Origin: Tropicimonas sp047971885
GTDB lineage: Bacteria > Pseudomonadota > Alphaproteobacteria > Rhodobacterales > Rhodobacteraceae
Length of the DNA stretch: 16,357 nt
Assembly: GCF_047971885.1 (NCBI RefSeq)
Contig: NZ_JBKEAE010000096.1
Span: 1 to 16,357 of the forward strand
Direction of reading: 5' to 3'
Of this stretch, positions 1 through 7,141 are shown one piece after another. Position 1 is the stretch's first letter; every line of letters starts with the position of its first letter. The notes beneath the pieces were generated by a model that saw only the letters and a list, made by a program, of their open reading frames with translations, was not told where the DNA came from and did not search any database. The position numbers and the translations under genes were made by a program.

Positions 1-1218
1 ATCGGGATGCCCGGCGATCCGATCGGGCTTCAGCCCGAGGATCCGACCATCGCCGAAATCCTGAAACCGATGGGCTACGCCACCGGTCAGTTCGGCAAGA
101 ACCATCTGGGAGACCTCGATCAGTTTCTGCCGACCAACCATGGCTTCGACGAATTCTTCGGCAATCTCTACCACCTGAATGCCGAGGAGGAGCCCGAGAA
201 CCCGGATTATCCGAAGGATCCGGAATTCCGCAAGAAATACGGGCCGCGCGGGGTGATCAAATCCTCGGCCGACGGCACGATCGAAGATACCGGGCCGCTG
301 ACGAAAAAGCGGATGGAAACGGTCGACGAGGAATTCCTGGCAGCGGCGATGGATTTCATCGAGCGCAAGGAGCAGGAGAATACGCCCTGGTTCGTGTGGT
401 TCAACAGCACCCGGATGCACATCTTCACCCACCTCAAGCCGGAACGCAACGGGGCTACGGGCCTTGGCCTGACGGCCGACGGCATGACCGAGCATGACGG
501 CATGGTCGGTCAGCTTCTCGACAAGCTCGACGAACTGGGCGCGACCGACAACACCATCGTCATCTACACCACCGACAACGGCGCGGAGAAGTTCACCTGG
601 CCCGATGGCGGCACCACGCCGTTCCGGGGCGAGAAGGCAACCACCTGGGAGGGCGGCATCCGGGTGCCGTTCCTGATCAAGTGGCCGGGTCATATCCCGG
701 GCGGTCAGGTCTCGAACGAGATCCTGTCGCTTGAGGACGTGTTTCCGACGCTTGTCGCGGCGGCCGGCGAGCCTGATATCAAGCAGAAGCTGCTCGACGG
801 CTATCAGGCCGGCGACAAGAGCTTCAACGTCCATCTTGACGGCTACAACCTGCTGCCGAACCTGACCGGCGCCGCCGATGCCGGCGACTGGCCGCGCCAG
901 ACCTTCTTTGCCTTCGTCGATGACGGATCCCTCGGCTCCGTTCGCTTCGGCCGGTTCAAGGCAAACCTCAGCATCCAGGAGCATCTTGGCCTGGATTCCT
1001 GGCGCCGCGGCCAGACTCCGCTGAAAGCGCCGCTGCTGATCGACCTGCGGGCCGATCCGTTCGAGATGGCCCCGGAGGATTCGCCGTATTACGACGACTG
1101 GCAGGTGCGCCACATGTTCGCCTTCGCCCCGGTCGGGGCAATTGTCGGCGAGTTCATGGCAACCTTCAACGATTATCCGCAACGTCAGGAAGCGGGCTCG
1201 TTCACGCCCAAGCAGTGA
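1..1218 (+). CDS. Arylsulfatase (sulfatase family S1), 5'-truncated by window edge
   Basis: This is the C-terminal 405 residues of a sulfatase that hydrolyses sulfate esters; the substrate cannot be told. The frame is open from base 1 (the codons before the ATG at 7 are sense), so the true start and the formylglycine motif C/S-x-P-x-R lie upstream. Visible family marks are FGKNHLGD (residues about 30-37), a version of the conserved GKxHLG segment, then NHGFDEFFG, MHIFTHLKPE around residue 140, and the alkaline-phosphatase-superfamily metal-binding segment TTDNGAEK around residue 191. An FRGEK segment and GGIRVPFLIKWPG follow, as is typical of arylsulfatases. The C-terminal subdomain ends in a normal TGA, followed by two hairpins. 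It points toward the nir cluster but has no functional tie to it. Sulfatases of this type are common in marine bacteria. The family is clear; the substrate is unknown. Confidence 0.9.
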   Translation: MGMPGDPIGLQPEDPTIAEILKPMGYATGQFGKNHLGDLDQFLPTNHGFDEFFGNLYHLNAEEEPENPDYPKDPEFRKKYGPRGVIKSSADGTIEDTGPLTKKRMETVDEEFLAAAMDFIERKEQENTPWFVWFNSTRMHIFTHLKPERNGATGLGLTADGMTEHDGMVGQLLDKLDELGATDNTIVIYTTDNGAEKFTWPDGGTTPFRGEKATTWEGGIRVPFLIKWPGHIPGGQVSNEILSLEDVFPTLVAAAGEPDIKQKLLDGYQAGDKSFNVHLDGYNLLPNLTGAADAGDWPRQTFFAFVDDGSLGSVRFGRFKANLSIQEHLGLDSWRRGQTPLKAPLLIDLRADPFEMAPEDSPYYDDWQVRHMFAFAPVGAIVGEFMATFNDYPQRQEAGSFTPKQ

Positions 1219-1239
1219 CCGGCCGCTTCGCCACCCGGC

Positions 1240-1261
1240 CCGGCCGAAGCGTTCGGGCCGG
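1240..1261. terminator. GC-rich hairpin after arylsulfatase stop
   Basis: CCGGCCGAA pairs with TTCGGGCCGG across a 3-base loop, with one bulged G. It begins about 20 bases after the arylsulfatase stop. No T-run follows, so termination by this hairpin alone is uncertain. Confidence 0.35.
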
Positions 1262-1277
1262 CGCAGGATAATACGAC

Positions 1278-1307
1278 CCTCCGGGAGCGATGCCCCGCTT
1301 CCGGAGG
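1278..1307. terminator. Strong hairpin between convergent genes
   Basis: Arms CCTCCGGGAGCG (1278-1289) and CGCTTCCGGAGG (1296-1307) pair at 11 of 12 positions around a 6-base loop. It sits between the arylsulfatase stop (1218) and the monooxygenase stop (1333), so it could serve as a shared terminator for both converging transcripts. Neither side has a clear T-run. The rest of the 1219-1332 gap holds nothing else recognisable. Confidence 0.5.
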
Positions 1308-1332
1308 CAGAGATTCCGCCCGATTGATCCGC

Positions 1333-2337
1333 TCAGCGTGTATTCTGGCGCGACAGCACGGATGACAGCACTTCGGCGGCGATCTCGTAGGAACGGATAT
1401 GTGCGGCGGGATCGTGGATCATGCAGCCGACGATCATCTCGTCCGGCCGGTAGGATTCGACAAACCCCGTCAGCGTTTCGCGCACCGTTTCCCTCGATCC
1501 GACGGCGGTGCAGGCAAGTGCCTGGTCGACCTGGGCACGCATGGCGGTGGAGACCTCGGACAGGTCGCGGGTCGGGCGCGGCAGCTTGCCCGGCATTCCG
1601 CTGCGCAGGCGGGCGAATGCCAGAACCTGCGACGAATGCAGGTAGTGCGCCTCCTCGTCGGTTTCGGCCGCGCAGACCCCGACCGCCATCATGAAACGGG
1701 GCTCCTGCAGGTATTCCGAGGGCCGGAACGTCTCGCGATAGGTTGCCAGCGCCTCGCCCAGCATCGCTGGCGCGAAGTGCGAGGCAAAGGCGTAGGGAAG
1801 CCCGAGGTAGGCGGCGAGTTGTGCGCCATAGAGGCTGGATCCCAGGATCCACACCGGAACGTGGGTGCCGGTTCCCGGTATTGCCTGAACCCGCGTTTCC
1901 GGCCCGGCATCGGCGAAATAGCCAAGCAGTTCGACGACATCCTGCGGAAAGCTGTCACCTCCCGCCAGATGGCGGCGCAGGGCGCGCGCCGTGAGGACAT
2001 CGGTTCCCGGCGCCCGTCCGAGCCCGAGGTCGATGCGGTCGGGGTGGAGCGTGGCGAGCGTTCCGAACTGTTCGGCGACGACAAGCGGCGAGTGGTTGGG
2101 CAACATGATGCCGCCGGCCCCGACCCTGATCCGACGGGTCAGCGCGGCGACGTGACCGATCAGGACGGATGTGGCGGCGCTTGCGATGCCCGGCATGTTG
2201 TGATGCTCGGCAAGCCAATAGCGGTGATAGGCGGAAAGATCCGCCATCCTTGCCAGTTCGGAAGTGGTTCGGAGCGCTTCGGCGGCCGTGTGCCCCTCGG
2301 GAACGGGCGCCAGATCGAGCAGTGAGAAATGTTGCAT
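1333..2337 (-). CDS. LLM-class flavin-dependent oxidoreductase (luciferase-like, group 1)
   Basis: A 334-residue protein of the bacterial-luciferase-like monooxygenase superfamily, expected to be a cytoplasmic TIM-barrel enzyme using reduced FMN/F420-type flavin and O2; its substrate is unknown. The N-terminus FSLLDLAPVPEG, the YWLAEHHNMPGIAS segment (about residues 40-53), GGIMLPNHSPLVVAEQFG and RIDLGLGRAPGTD match the 'luciferase family oxidoreductase, group 1' subfamily. Length is normal for that group. The start is supported by GGAGG six bases upstream (2344-2348). It converges with the arylsulfatase and lies 120 bases beyond the end of the nir operon on the same strand, with its own ribosome site, so it is probably a separate unit. 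A role in denitrification is not supported. Confidence 0.9.
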   Translation of the reverse strand: MQHFSLLDLAPVPEGHTAAEALRTTSELARMADLSAYHRYWLAEHHNMPGIASAATSVLIGHVAALTRRIRVGAGGIMLPNHSPLVVAEQFGTLATLHPDRIDLGLGRAPGTDVLTARALRRHLAGGDSFPQDVVELLGYFADAGPETRVQAIPGTGTHVPVWILGSSLYGAQLAAYLGLPYAFASHFAPAMLGEALATYRETFRPSEYLQEPRFMMAVGVCAAETDEEAHYLHSSQVLAFARLRSGMPGKLPRPTRDLSEVSTAMRAQVDQALACTAVGSRETVRETLTGFVESYRPDEMIVGCMIHDPAAHIRSYEIAAEVLSSVLSRQNTR

Positions 2338-2438
2338 GGAAGGCCTCCGCTGTACCTGCGCCGCATCTATACGGACGACGGGAGAATATCCGGAACATAG
2401 GACGAATCGCCGTAGGGCAAACGTGTCGTATCGACGCG

Positions 2439-2462
2439 AATAGCCGGGCTGCGGGGGCTATT
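2439..2462. terminator. Inverted repeat at end of nir operon (weak terminator candidate)
   Basis: AATAGCC and GGCTATT form a perfect 7-bp inverted repeat around a 10-base GC-rich loop, overlapping the stop codon of the small membrane protein. It could mark the 3' end of the long minus-strand nir transcript, but the stem is short and has no T-run. The 2338-2457 gap shows no FNR-type box. Confidence 0.25.
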
Positions 2463-2691
2463 TCCGGCCCTCGGCCTCGTCGATCAGCGATTGCACCCAG
2501 CGTGCGGACGCCCATGCGGCAGGAATGCCGAGCGGCAGCGAGAGGAGCAGCGCGATCCTCGGCGGCATGGCGGGGATGCCCACCGCCTGAAGCAGAAGGA
2601 ACAGCAGGAACAGGTTGATCGCCACCGCCGCCGCCGCGAACGGATAGAGCATGATCTGCAACCTGCGCGAGGGGCGGGGCGTGTAGCTCAT
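2458..2691 (-). CDS. Small two-helix membrane protein, last gene of nir operon
   Basis: A 77-residue protein I do not recognise. A short basic N-terminus (MSYTPRPSRR) precedes a hydrophobic stretch at about residues 13-38 (LYPFAAAAVAINLF onward) and a second at about 43-65 (RIALLLSLPLGIPAAW). A short charged tail ends DEAEGRK. This predicts a two-pass inner-membrane hairpin; by the positive-inside rule the basic N-terminus, and so both ends, would be cytoplasmic. Its ATG overlaps the chelatase-like stop as ATGA (2688-2691), so the two are probably translationally coupled and belong to the nir operon. An upstream in-frame extension exists to 2859, but it would lie wholly inside the chelatase-like gene and is unlikely. 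A role as a small partner of a membrane or heme-d1 assembly component is a guess. Confidence 0.75.
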   Translation of the reverse strand: MSYTPRPSRRLQIMLYPFAAAAVAINLFLLFLLLQAVGIPAMPPRIALLLSLPLGIPAAWASARWVQSLIDEAEGRK

Positions 2692-3416
2692 CGCAGGGAT
2701 ACCCGTGCGGCGGAATGCTGGCGGAGGATTCCGGCCGCGATCAGCGGTGCGGTGTCCGCCCAGTCGATGAAGGGTGGCAGCACCGGTCCGGTGAAACCCG
2801 CCGCCGCCAGTTCGGCCGGCACGTCCTCTTCCATGTGGCCCGAGGCGGTCGCAAGCCACGGCAGGCAGATTGCCCGGCCAAGCCCGCGCGCGGCATCCGT
2901 CAGAAAGGGCGGCTGTTCGAGGAACCCGAGCCGCACCCGGGCAAAGCCGCCCGCCACCGCCACGGCTTCGGCAAAGTCGCGTGCGCTGTTGGCGCTGGTT
3001 TTCGATATCGCGCTTCCGTGCGCGGCGATCAGGAGTGAGGTTTCCGCAGCCCGCCAGTTCCGTGCTGCCATAATTGCCGCAAGCCGGTCGCGCGCGACGC
3101 GGGCAAGGGCACTTTCGGTTCCGAACGGTCGGAGGACGTGCAGCCCCCGTTCGGCGGCGCGGCGTGCCAGAACCTTGCCGGTGAACCAGCCGCGCGCCAT
3201 GAAGAACGGATAGATGACCGGACGGCCCAGATCGGCCACCGCGGCATCGAACCGGCCGGGCGCGGCGAGCGTTGCGCCGGCGACGCGCCAGCCCGGCAGG
3301 TATTCGGCCACCCGCGTGGCAAGGCGCCCGAGCGCGGCTTCCTGCGGCGCGGGGTTCGATGGGCTGCCGTGCGCGACGATCAGCACCTTTTCATGGTGTT
3401 CAGTGACTGGTGCCAT
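2688..3416 (-). CDS. CbiX/SirB-like sirohydrochlorin chelatase family protein, two domains, N-half site degenerate
   Basis: A 242-residue protein with two tandem CbiX-type halves. CbiX/SirB enzymes insert cobalt or iron into sirohydrochlorin in the cytoplasm. Half one has VLIVAHGSPSN (His16) and, where the second catalytic His is expected, RGWFTGKV with Trp77. Half two has LLIAAHGSAIS (His133) and SGHMEEDV (His194). The His133-His194 spacing of 61 equals the His16-Trp77 spacing, so Trp77 sits exactly at the lost His. Only the C-terminal half keeps a complete His pair. The ATG overlaps the nirN stop by 17 bases and the gene ends in ATGA with the next gene, so it is cotranscribed with the heme d1 genes. 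A plausible job is iron insertion on the way to siroheme, which NirDL/NirGH consume; tetrapyrrole binding without catalysis is the alternative. Family is well supported; activity is inferred. Confidence 0.85.
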   Translation of the reverse strand: MAPVTEHHEKVLIVAHGSPSNPAPQEAALGRLATRVAEYLPGWRVAGATLAAPGRFDAAVADLGRPVIYPFFMARGWFTGKVLARRAAERGLHVLRPFGTESALARVARDRLAAIMAARNWRAAETSLLIAAHGSAISKTSANSARDFAEAVAVAGGFARVRLGFLEQPPFLTDAARGLGRAICLPWLATASGHMEEDVPAELAAAGFTGPVLPPFIDWADTAPLIAAGILRQHSAARVSLR

Positions 3417-4980
3417 CGGAAAAGGTGATCTTGTTCCAGACGTTGTATTTGCCCGACGGTTTGCGCATCGGGATGCGGCGCAGCTCTTCCAGCGTTTCGG
3501 CATCGTAGACGATGATGGCGCCGTCGTCCTCCCAGATCGATACCAGGGCGCGGCTGCCGTCGCGGGTGAATTCGATATGGGCCACTGTCTTGCCCGGTGC
3601 GGGGTCGAGCGTTCTGACGATCTCCAGCGTGTTCTTGTCGATGACGTGGATCTTGTCCCTGTTCGGGCCGAAGAAGACATCTGCCCAGACGTAGGGCGAG
3701 TTTTCGTGGCTGCGCAGGAAGAAGCCGGGTCCGGCGGTGTCGATGGTTTTCACCACCGACCAGTCCCGCATGTCGATCACGCTGAGGCGGGCCTCGCTCA
3801 GATGCGGGGTTGCCATGACCTGCCGGCCGCCGCTTTCCCACGAGATGCCCGAGCCGAGATGTGGCATGCCGGGCAGGGGCAGTTCGGCGATCTCGCGGCC
3901 GACATCGAGGTTGACCACCACCCCCCTGTCGCCGGCGCGCGAGGCACCGATCAGGTTGCGGTAATCGGGGGTGAAGAAGAAATCGTCGAGCGGTTCGTCG
4001 ATCAGGATGCGGCGGCGGGCGAAAAGCCCCTGTTCGGCGCCCAGGGCCTCTTCCATGTCCTTTTCGTGCGAGTGAACGAACCCGTCATGAAAGGGGCCGG
4101 CATCGGCGGTGGTGCCGATCTCCCAGATTTCGGGCGCGTCCTTGAGCGCGAGGATGAAGCTCTGCCGTTGCGGCGCCTGATAGACCGCCGAGACGCGGCT
4201 TTCGCTCCCGTCCCGCGCCACCACGCGGCGCACCTGCGCAATGCCCAGATCGCCGGTCGAAAGAATGGTCAGTGTATGCGGCAGGTAGTTCGCGACCGCC
4301 AGCCACTTGCCGTCGGCGCTCATTGCGATGTTGCGCGAATTGATCCCGGCGCGTATGCGGCCAACCTCCTGAAGCGACCAGATATCGTATTTCTGCACCC
4401 ACCCGTCGCGCGACATGACGAAGACGTAGCGCCCGTCGGGCGAGAATTTCGGCCCGCCATGCACGGCGAACGGGGTGGCGAAACGGTCGAGCACCTCGAA
4501 CGTGTCGCCGTCCAGCACGCTGACGTGATGATCGCCGGTTTCGACCACAAGCGTGATGTTGAGTGGATCGGCGCCGAAGACCGGGGTCTCCGCAGCCACG
4601 TAATCGGGGTTCATCTCCAGTGTCGCCACCGCGTCATCGGCCGTCCAGTCCGGGATCACGGCGAGCGGGGTCGAGATGTAGCCGGCGACGGCGGCGATAT
4701 CCTCCGCGCTCAGCACATCGGCGAAACCGGCCATCTGGGTTGCGACGCGACCATGGGCTATCACCTCCTCCAGCGATGCGCCGCGCAGTCTTGCCAGCGC
4801 CTCGGGGATCAGTGCCGGGCCGGTTCCGCCAAGGCGGGTTTCCGCGTGACAGGCCGCGCAATGCTCCTGATAAAGCGCCTCGCCCGCCGGATCGGCGGCA
4901 GCAGGAAGGGACAGCCCCGCTGCCGCCAGACCCAGTGTGCACCAGAAAAGGAAATCAGAAAAACTGGTGCGCGGGGTCAT
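3400..4980 (-). CDS. nirN: NirN, heme d1-binding c-type cytochrome (dihydro-heme d1 dehydrogenase)
   Basis: A 526-residue periplasmic protein built like NirS: a signal peptide (about residues 1-29, ending LPAAA), a cytochrome c domain with CAACH (41-45) and probable axial Met83, and a C-terminal eight-bladed d1-type propeller. The propeller segment FAVHGGPKFSPDGRYVFV corresponds to the NirS segment carrying the d1 proximal ligand, so His174 is the likely ligand here. In Pseudomonas, NirN performs the last step of heme d1 synthesis (introducing the acrylate double bond) and helps pass d1 to NirS. The start at 4980 gives a proper signal peptide with GAGG about 9 bases upstream. The open frame runs further to 5139, but only within nirJ. 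The gene overlaps the nirJ end by 26 bases and the chelatase-like gene by 17 bases. It is told from NirS by CAACH, its operon-tail position and the lack of the NirS N-terminal His/Tyr segment. Confidence 0.93.
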   Translation of the reverse strand: MTPRTSFSDFLFWCTLGLAAAGLSLPAAADPAGEALYQEHCAACHAETRLGGTGPALIPEALARLRGASLEEVIAHGRVATQMAGFADVLSAEDIAAVAGYISTPLAVIPDWTADDAVATLEMNPDYVAAETPVFGADPLNITLVVETGDHHVSVLDGDTFEVLDRFATPFAVHGGPKFSPDGRYVFVMSRDGWVQKYDIWSLQEVGRIRAGINSRNIAMSADGKWLAVANYLPHTLTILSTGDLGIAQVRRVVARDGSESRVSAVYQAPQRQSFILALKDAPEIWEIGTTADAGPFHDGFVHSHEKDMEEALGAEQGLFARRRILIDEPLDDFFFTPDYRNLIGASRAGDRGVVVNLDVGREIAELPLPGMPHLGSGISWESGGRQVMATPHLSEARLSVIDMRDWSVVKTIDTAGPGFFLRSHENSPYVWADVFFGPNRDKIHVIDKNTLEIVRTLDPAPGKTVAHIEFTRDGSRALVSIWEDDGAIIVYDAETLEELRRIPMRKPSGKYNVWNKITFSDGTSH

Positions 4981-6178
4981 TGCTCTTGCCTCGGAATGGG
5001 GTGACTTCCAGCCGCGCGGGCTGGTCGCCGTCGATGCCGATCTCGGCGTCGGAAAGGTAGCAGGCCGGATCCTCGGCCCAGGGATCGCCGGTGATCTGCA
5101 ACGCGCGGATGCGCGTGTTGCCGCCGCAGACATCGGCAAAGGCGCAGGCGCCGCAGCGGCCCTTGAGCGGGCGCGGGCGCTGGCGCAACGTGGCGAGCAT
5201 CGGATCCGGCCCGGTCCACAGCGCCGAGAAAGGCGCCGTCCGGACGTTGCCGATGGTGTAGTCCGACCAGTAGGTATCGGGGTGGACCGTGCCCAGCGGC
5301 GCGATATTCGCCACCCCGAGACCCGAGGAATTGCCGCCCCAGGCGAGCAGGTGGTCCCTGACGTGAGCGGCGGGACCCACGTCGAAATTGCGCTCTACCC
5401 ATTGCAGGAAATAGACGGCATCGGCATCGTTGTTGCCGGTGACGATTTCCAGCGGCCCGCCGCTCCGGACCGCGCTCCACGCCCGGTCTATCAGGATGTC
5501 CATGGCGCGGCGGGTGCGCTCGCGCTGCGTGTCGTCGCCGCGGTTCTTGTCGCCGCGTCCGGCATAGACCAGATGCGAGAGGTAGAACTTGTCCACCCCC
5601 TCGTCCTCGCAGAGCGCAAGCATGTCCGCGAGCATATGCGCGTTGTCGTCGGTGATGGTAAAGCGCAGGCCGACCTTGATGCCGAGCCGCTTGCATTCGC
5701 GCACGCCGGTCAGGGCCTCGTCGAAAGCGCCCTCCTTGCCGCGAAACCAGTCGTTCATCCGGCCGATCCCGTCGAGCGATATGCCGACATAGTCGAAGCC
5801 CAGATCGGCAACCCGTGCGGCGGCGTCGCCCGTCAGCTTCGTGCCGTTGGTCGAAAGCGCCAGATAGCGGAAATCCAGCGCGCGGGCACGTTCGGCGATC
5901 TCGAAGAAGTCGGGCCGCGACATCGGCTCTCCGCCCGAGAGGATCAGCGCCGGGATGCCGAACGCCCGCAGATCGTCCAGAACGCCCAGCGCCTGCGCAT
6001 GGGTCAGTTCGCCCGGAAAGTCGATATCGGCGGATACGGTGTAGCAATGGCGGCAGCGCAGGTTGCAGCGGCGCGTCAGGTTCCAGATGACCACAGGCTT
6101 GACCGGGCCGGTGCCCCGGCGCTGGCGGATCGCCGTCGGGGCCACCAGTTCGCGCATGTACTGGGTCAGTCGGAACAT
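4955..6178 (-). CDS. nirJ: NirJ, radical SAM enzyme of heme d1 biosynthesis
   Basis: A 407-residue cytoplasmic radical SAM protein. The N-terminal cluster motif CNLRCRHC (Cys38, Cys42, Cys45; CX3CX2C) binds the SAM-ligated 4Fe-4S cluster. The segment ILSGGEPMSRPDF follows as the GGEP motif. A SPASM-like C-terminal region has Cys342, Cys345, Cys351 and Cys373 in GRCGACAFADVCGG...DPACYL, for an auxiliary cluster. NirJ acts on 12,18-didecarboxysiroheme and removes two propionate side chains, which leads to the d1 oxo groups. The length is normal. It starts 4 bases after the nirH stop, and its end overlaps nirN. PqqE/AhbC-type relatives share the fold, but the neighbours make NirJ the clear choice. 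Confidence 0.95.
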   Translation of the reverse strand: MFRLTQYMRELVAPTAIRQRRGTGPVKPVVIWNLTRRCNLRCRHCYTVSADIDFPGELTHAQALGVLDDLRAFGIPALILSGGEPMSRPDFFEIAERARALDFRYLALSTNGTKLTGDAAARVADLGFDYVGISLDGIGRMNDWFRGKEGAFDEALTGVRECKRLGIKVGLRFTITDDNAHMLADMLALCEDEGVDKFYLSHLVYAGRGDKNRGDDTQRERTRRAMDILIDRAWSAVRSGGPLEIVTGNNDADAVYFLQWVERNFDVGPAAHVRDHLLAWGGNSSGLGVANIAPLGTVHPDTYWSDYTIGNVRTAPFSALWTGPDPMLATLRQRPRPLKGRCGACAFADVCGGNTRIRALQITGDPWAEDPACYLSDAEIGIDGDQPARLEVTPFRGKSNDPAHQFF

Positions 6179-6182
6179 CCGG

Positions 6183-6668
6183 TCAACTGCCTTCGTTGAG
6201 CCGCATCCCCGTCTTCTTCAGGATGCGGGTGGAATAGAGAATGTCCGACACGCGGCAGGCGCTGCCGAGCAGGTCCGCGATCGTGGCGCGGTGCGCCTCG
6301 ACCGATGCGCGGTCGGAACCGTGGATCATGGCGAAAAGGTTGAAGGGCCAGTCGGGCAGGGCGCGCGGGCGCAGGTAGCAATGGCTGACATAATCCAGCG
6401 CCCCGATCGCGGCACCGTATTCCTCGGCCCTTTCGTCATCGACATCCCAGACGCTCATCCCGTTGGCGACCATTCCCAGGGCATAGTGGTTGGGGGCCAC
6501 CGCGATGCGGCGGATCACGCCGCTTTCACGCAGGCGCGCCAGCCGCGCTATTACTTCGGATTCGTCCAGATGCAGCCAACTGGCGACCTCGGCATAGGGC
6601 TCGTGCACCAGCGGCAGCCCGGCCTGAATGGCCGAAAGTATCCTGCGGTCTGTGGCGTCGATGCTCAT
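6183..6668 (-). CDS. nirH: NirH, siroheme decarboxylase subunit
   Basis: A 161-residue Lrp/AsnC-like protein; the N-terminal winged-helix part (about residues 1-60, with ESEVIARLARLRESGVIRRI) is used for fold, not known to bind DNA in this family. The C-terminal ferredoxin-like half has SHCYLRPRALPDWPFNLFAMIHG. With NirG it is expected to form one of the two decarboxylase pairs that convert siroheme to 12,18-didecarboxysiroheme. Its sequence around CYLR resembles the NirL half of NirDL rather than NirD or NirG. The start is set by the ATGA overlap with nirG (6665-6668), implying translational coupling. The in-frame extension to 6800 lies inside nirG and is not used. Confidence 0.92.
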   Translation of the reverse strand: MSIDATDRRILSAIQAGLPLVHEPYAEVASWLHLDESEVIARLARLRESGVIRRIAVAPNHYALGMVANGMSVWDVDDERAEEYGAAIGALDYVSHCYLRPRALPDWPFNLFAMIHGSDRASVEAHRATIADLLGSACRVSDILYSTRILKKTGMRLNEGS

Positions 6669-7138
6669 GCAGGGGCCCTGAACCCGATGAAAAATTCCTT
6701 CAGCTTCGGGAAGCGCAGCACCGAAAGCCCGGTCTGTGCCTCGATCCGGTCCGCGGTCTCGCCGATTCCCCCGGGCCTGTCGCAGGCCAGAACGAACCAC
6801 ATGTTGAGCCGGTGGACACGTTCATAATTATGGGCGACCTCGGGGTTCGCATTGACCAAAGTCATGACCTCATCGAACCTCTCGCCGGGTACGGACATGG
6901 CGCACAGGCAGAAGGCCCCGCCCATGGCGGCGGCGTCGAGGAAGGGTCCGAAACGGGTGATCGCCCCGATCTCCTTCAACCGCGCAAGCCGGTCGATCAC
7001 CTCCTGCGCGGGCAGGCCGAGCGCATTGCCCACCGTTGTGAAGGGATGTGGCGCAAGCGGGAAGCCCTCTTGCAGAAGGTTCAGCAACGCGCGGTCGGCC
7101 GGATCGAGCGCATCGGCGGGAAGGGGCGTGCGCCGCAT
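6665..7138 (-). CDS. nirG: NirG, siroheme decarboxylase subunit
   Basis: A 157-residue AsnC-like siroheme decarboxylase subunit. The winged-helix part carries PAQEVIDRLARLKEIGAITRFG, and the C-terminal domain has AHNYERVHRLNMWFVL. This His-x-Tyr-x-Arg-x-x-His pattern matches the NirD half of NirDL and differs from NirL and NirH, so NirG is probably the D-type partner of NirH. It starts 3 bases after the nirDL stop and overlaps nirH by ATGA. The order nirDL-nirG-nirH supports the name. D-type and G-type subunits are hard to tell apart by sequence alone. Confidence 0.92.
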   Translation of the reverse strand: MRRTPLPADALDPADRALLNLLQEGFPLAPHPFTTVGNALGLPAQEVIDRLARLKEIGAITRFGPFLDAAAMGGAFCLCAMSVPGERFDEVMTLVNANPEVAHNYERVHRLNMWFVLACDRPGGIGETADRIEAQTGLSVLRFPKLKEFFIGFRAPA

Positions 7139-7141
7139 GGC

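Noticed and set aside
1..2337. Arylsulfatase and monooxygenase as parts of the denitrification system
   Set aside because: Separate orientation and ribosome sites, hairpins between them, no NNR-type box, and no known link to nitrogen oxides; most likely just neighbours.
3214..5004. 596-residue open frame on the plus strand, opposite nirN
   Set aside because: Same shadow effect; composition is low-complexity and it crosses several real genes without any recognisable motif.
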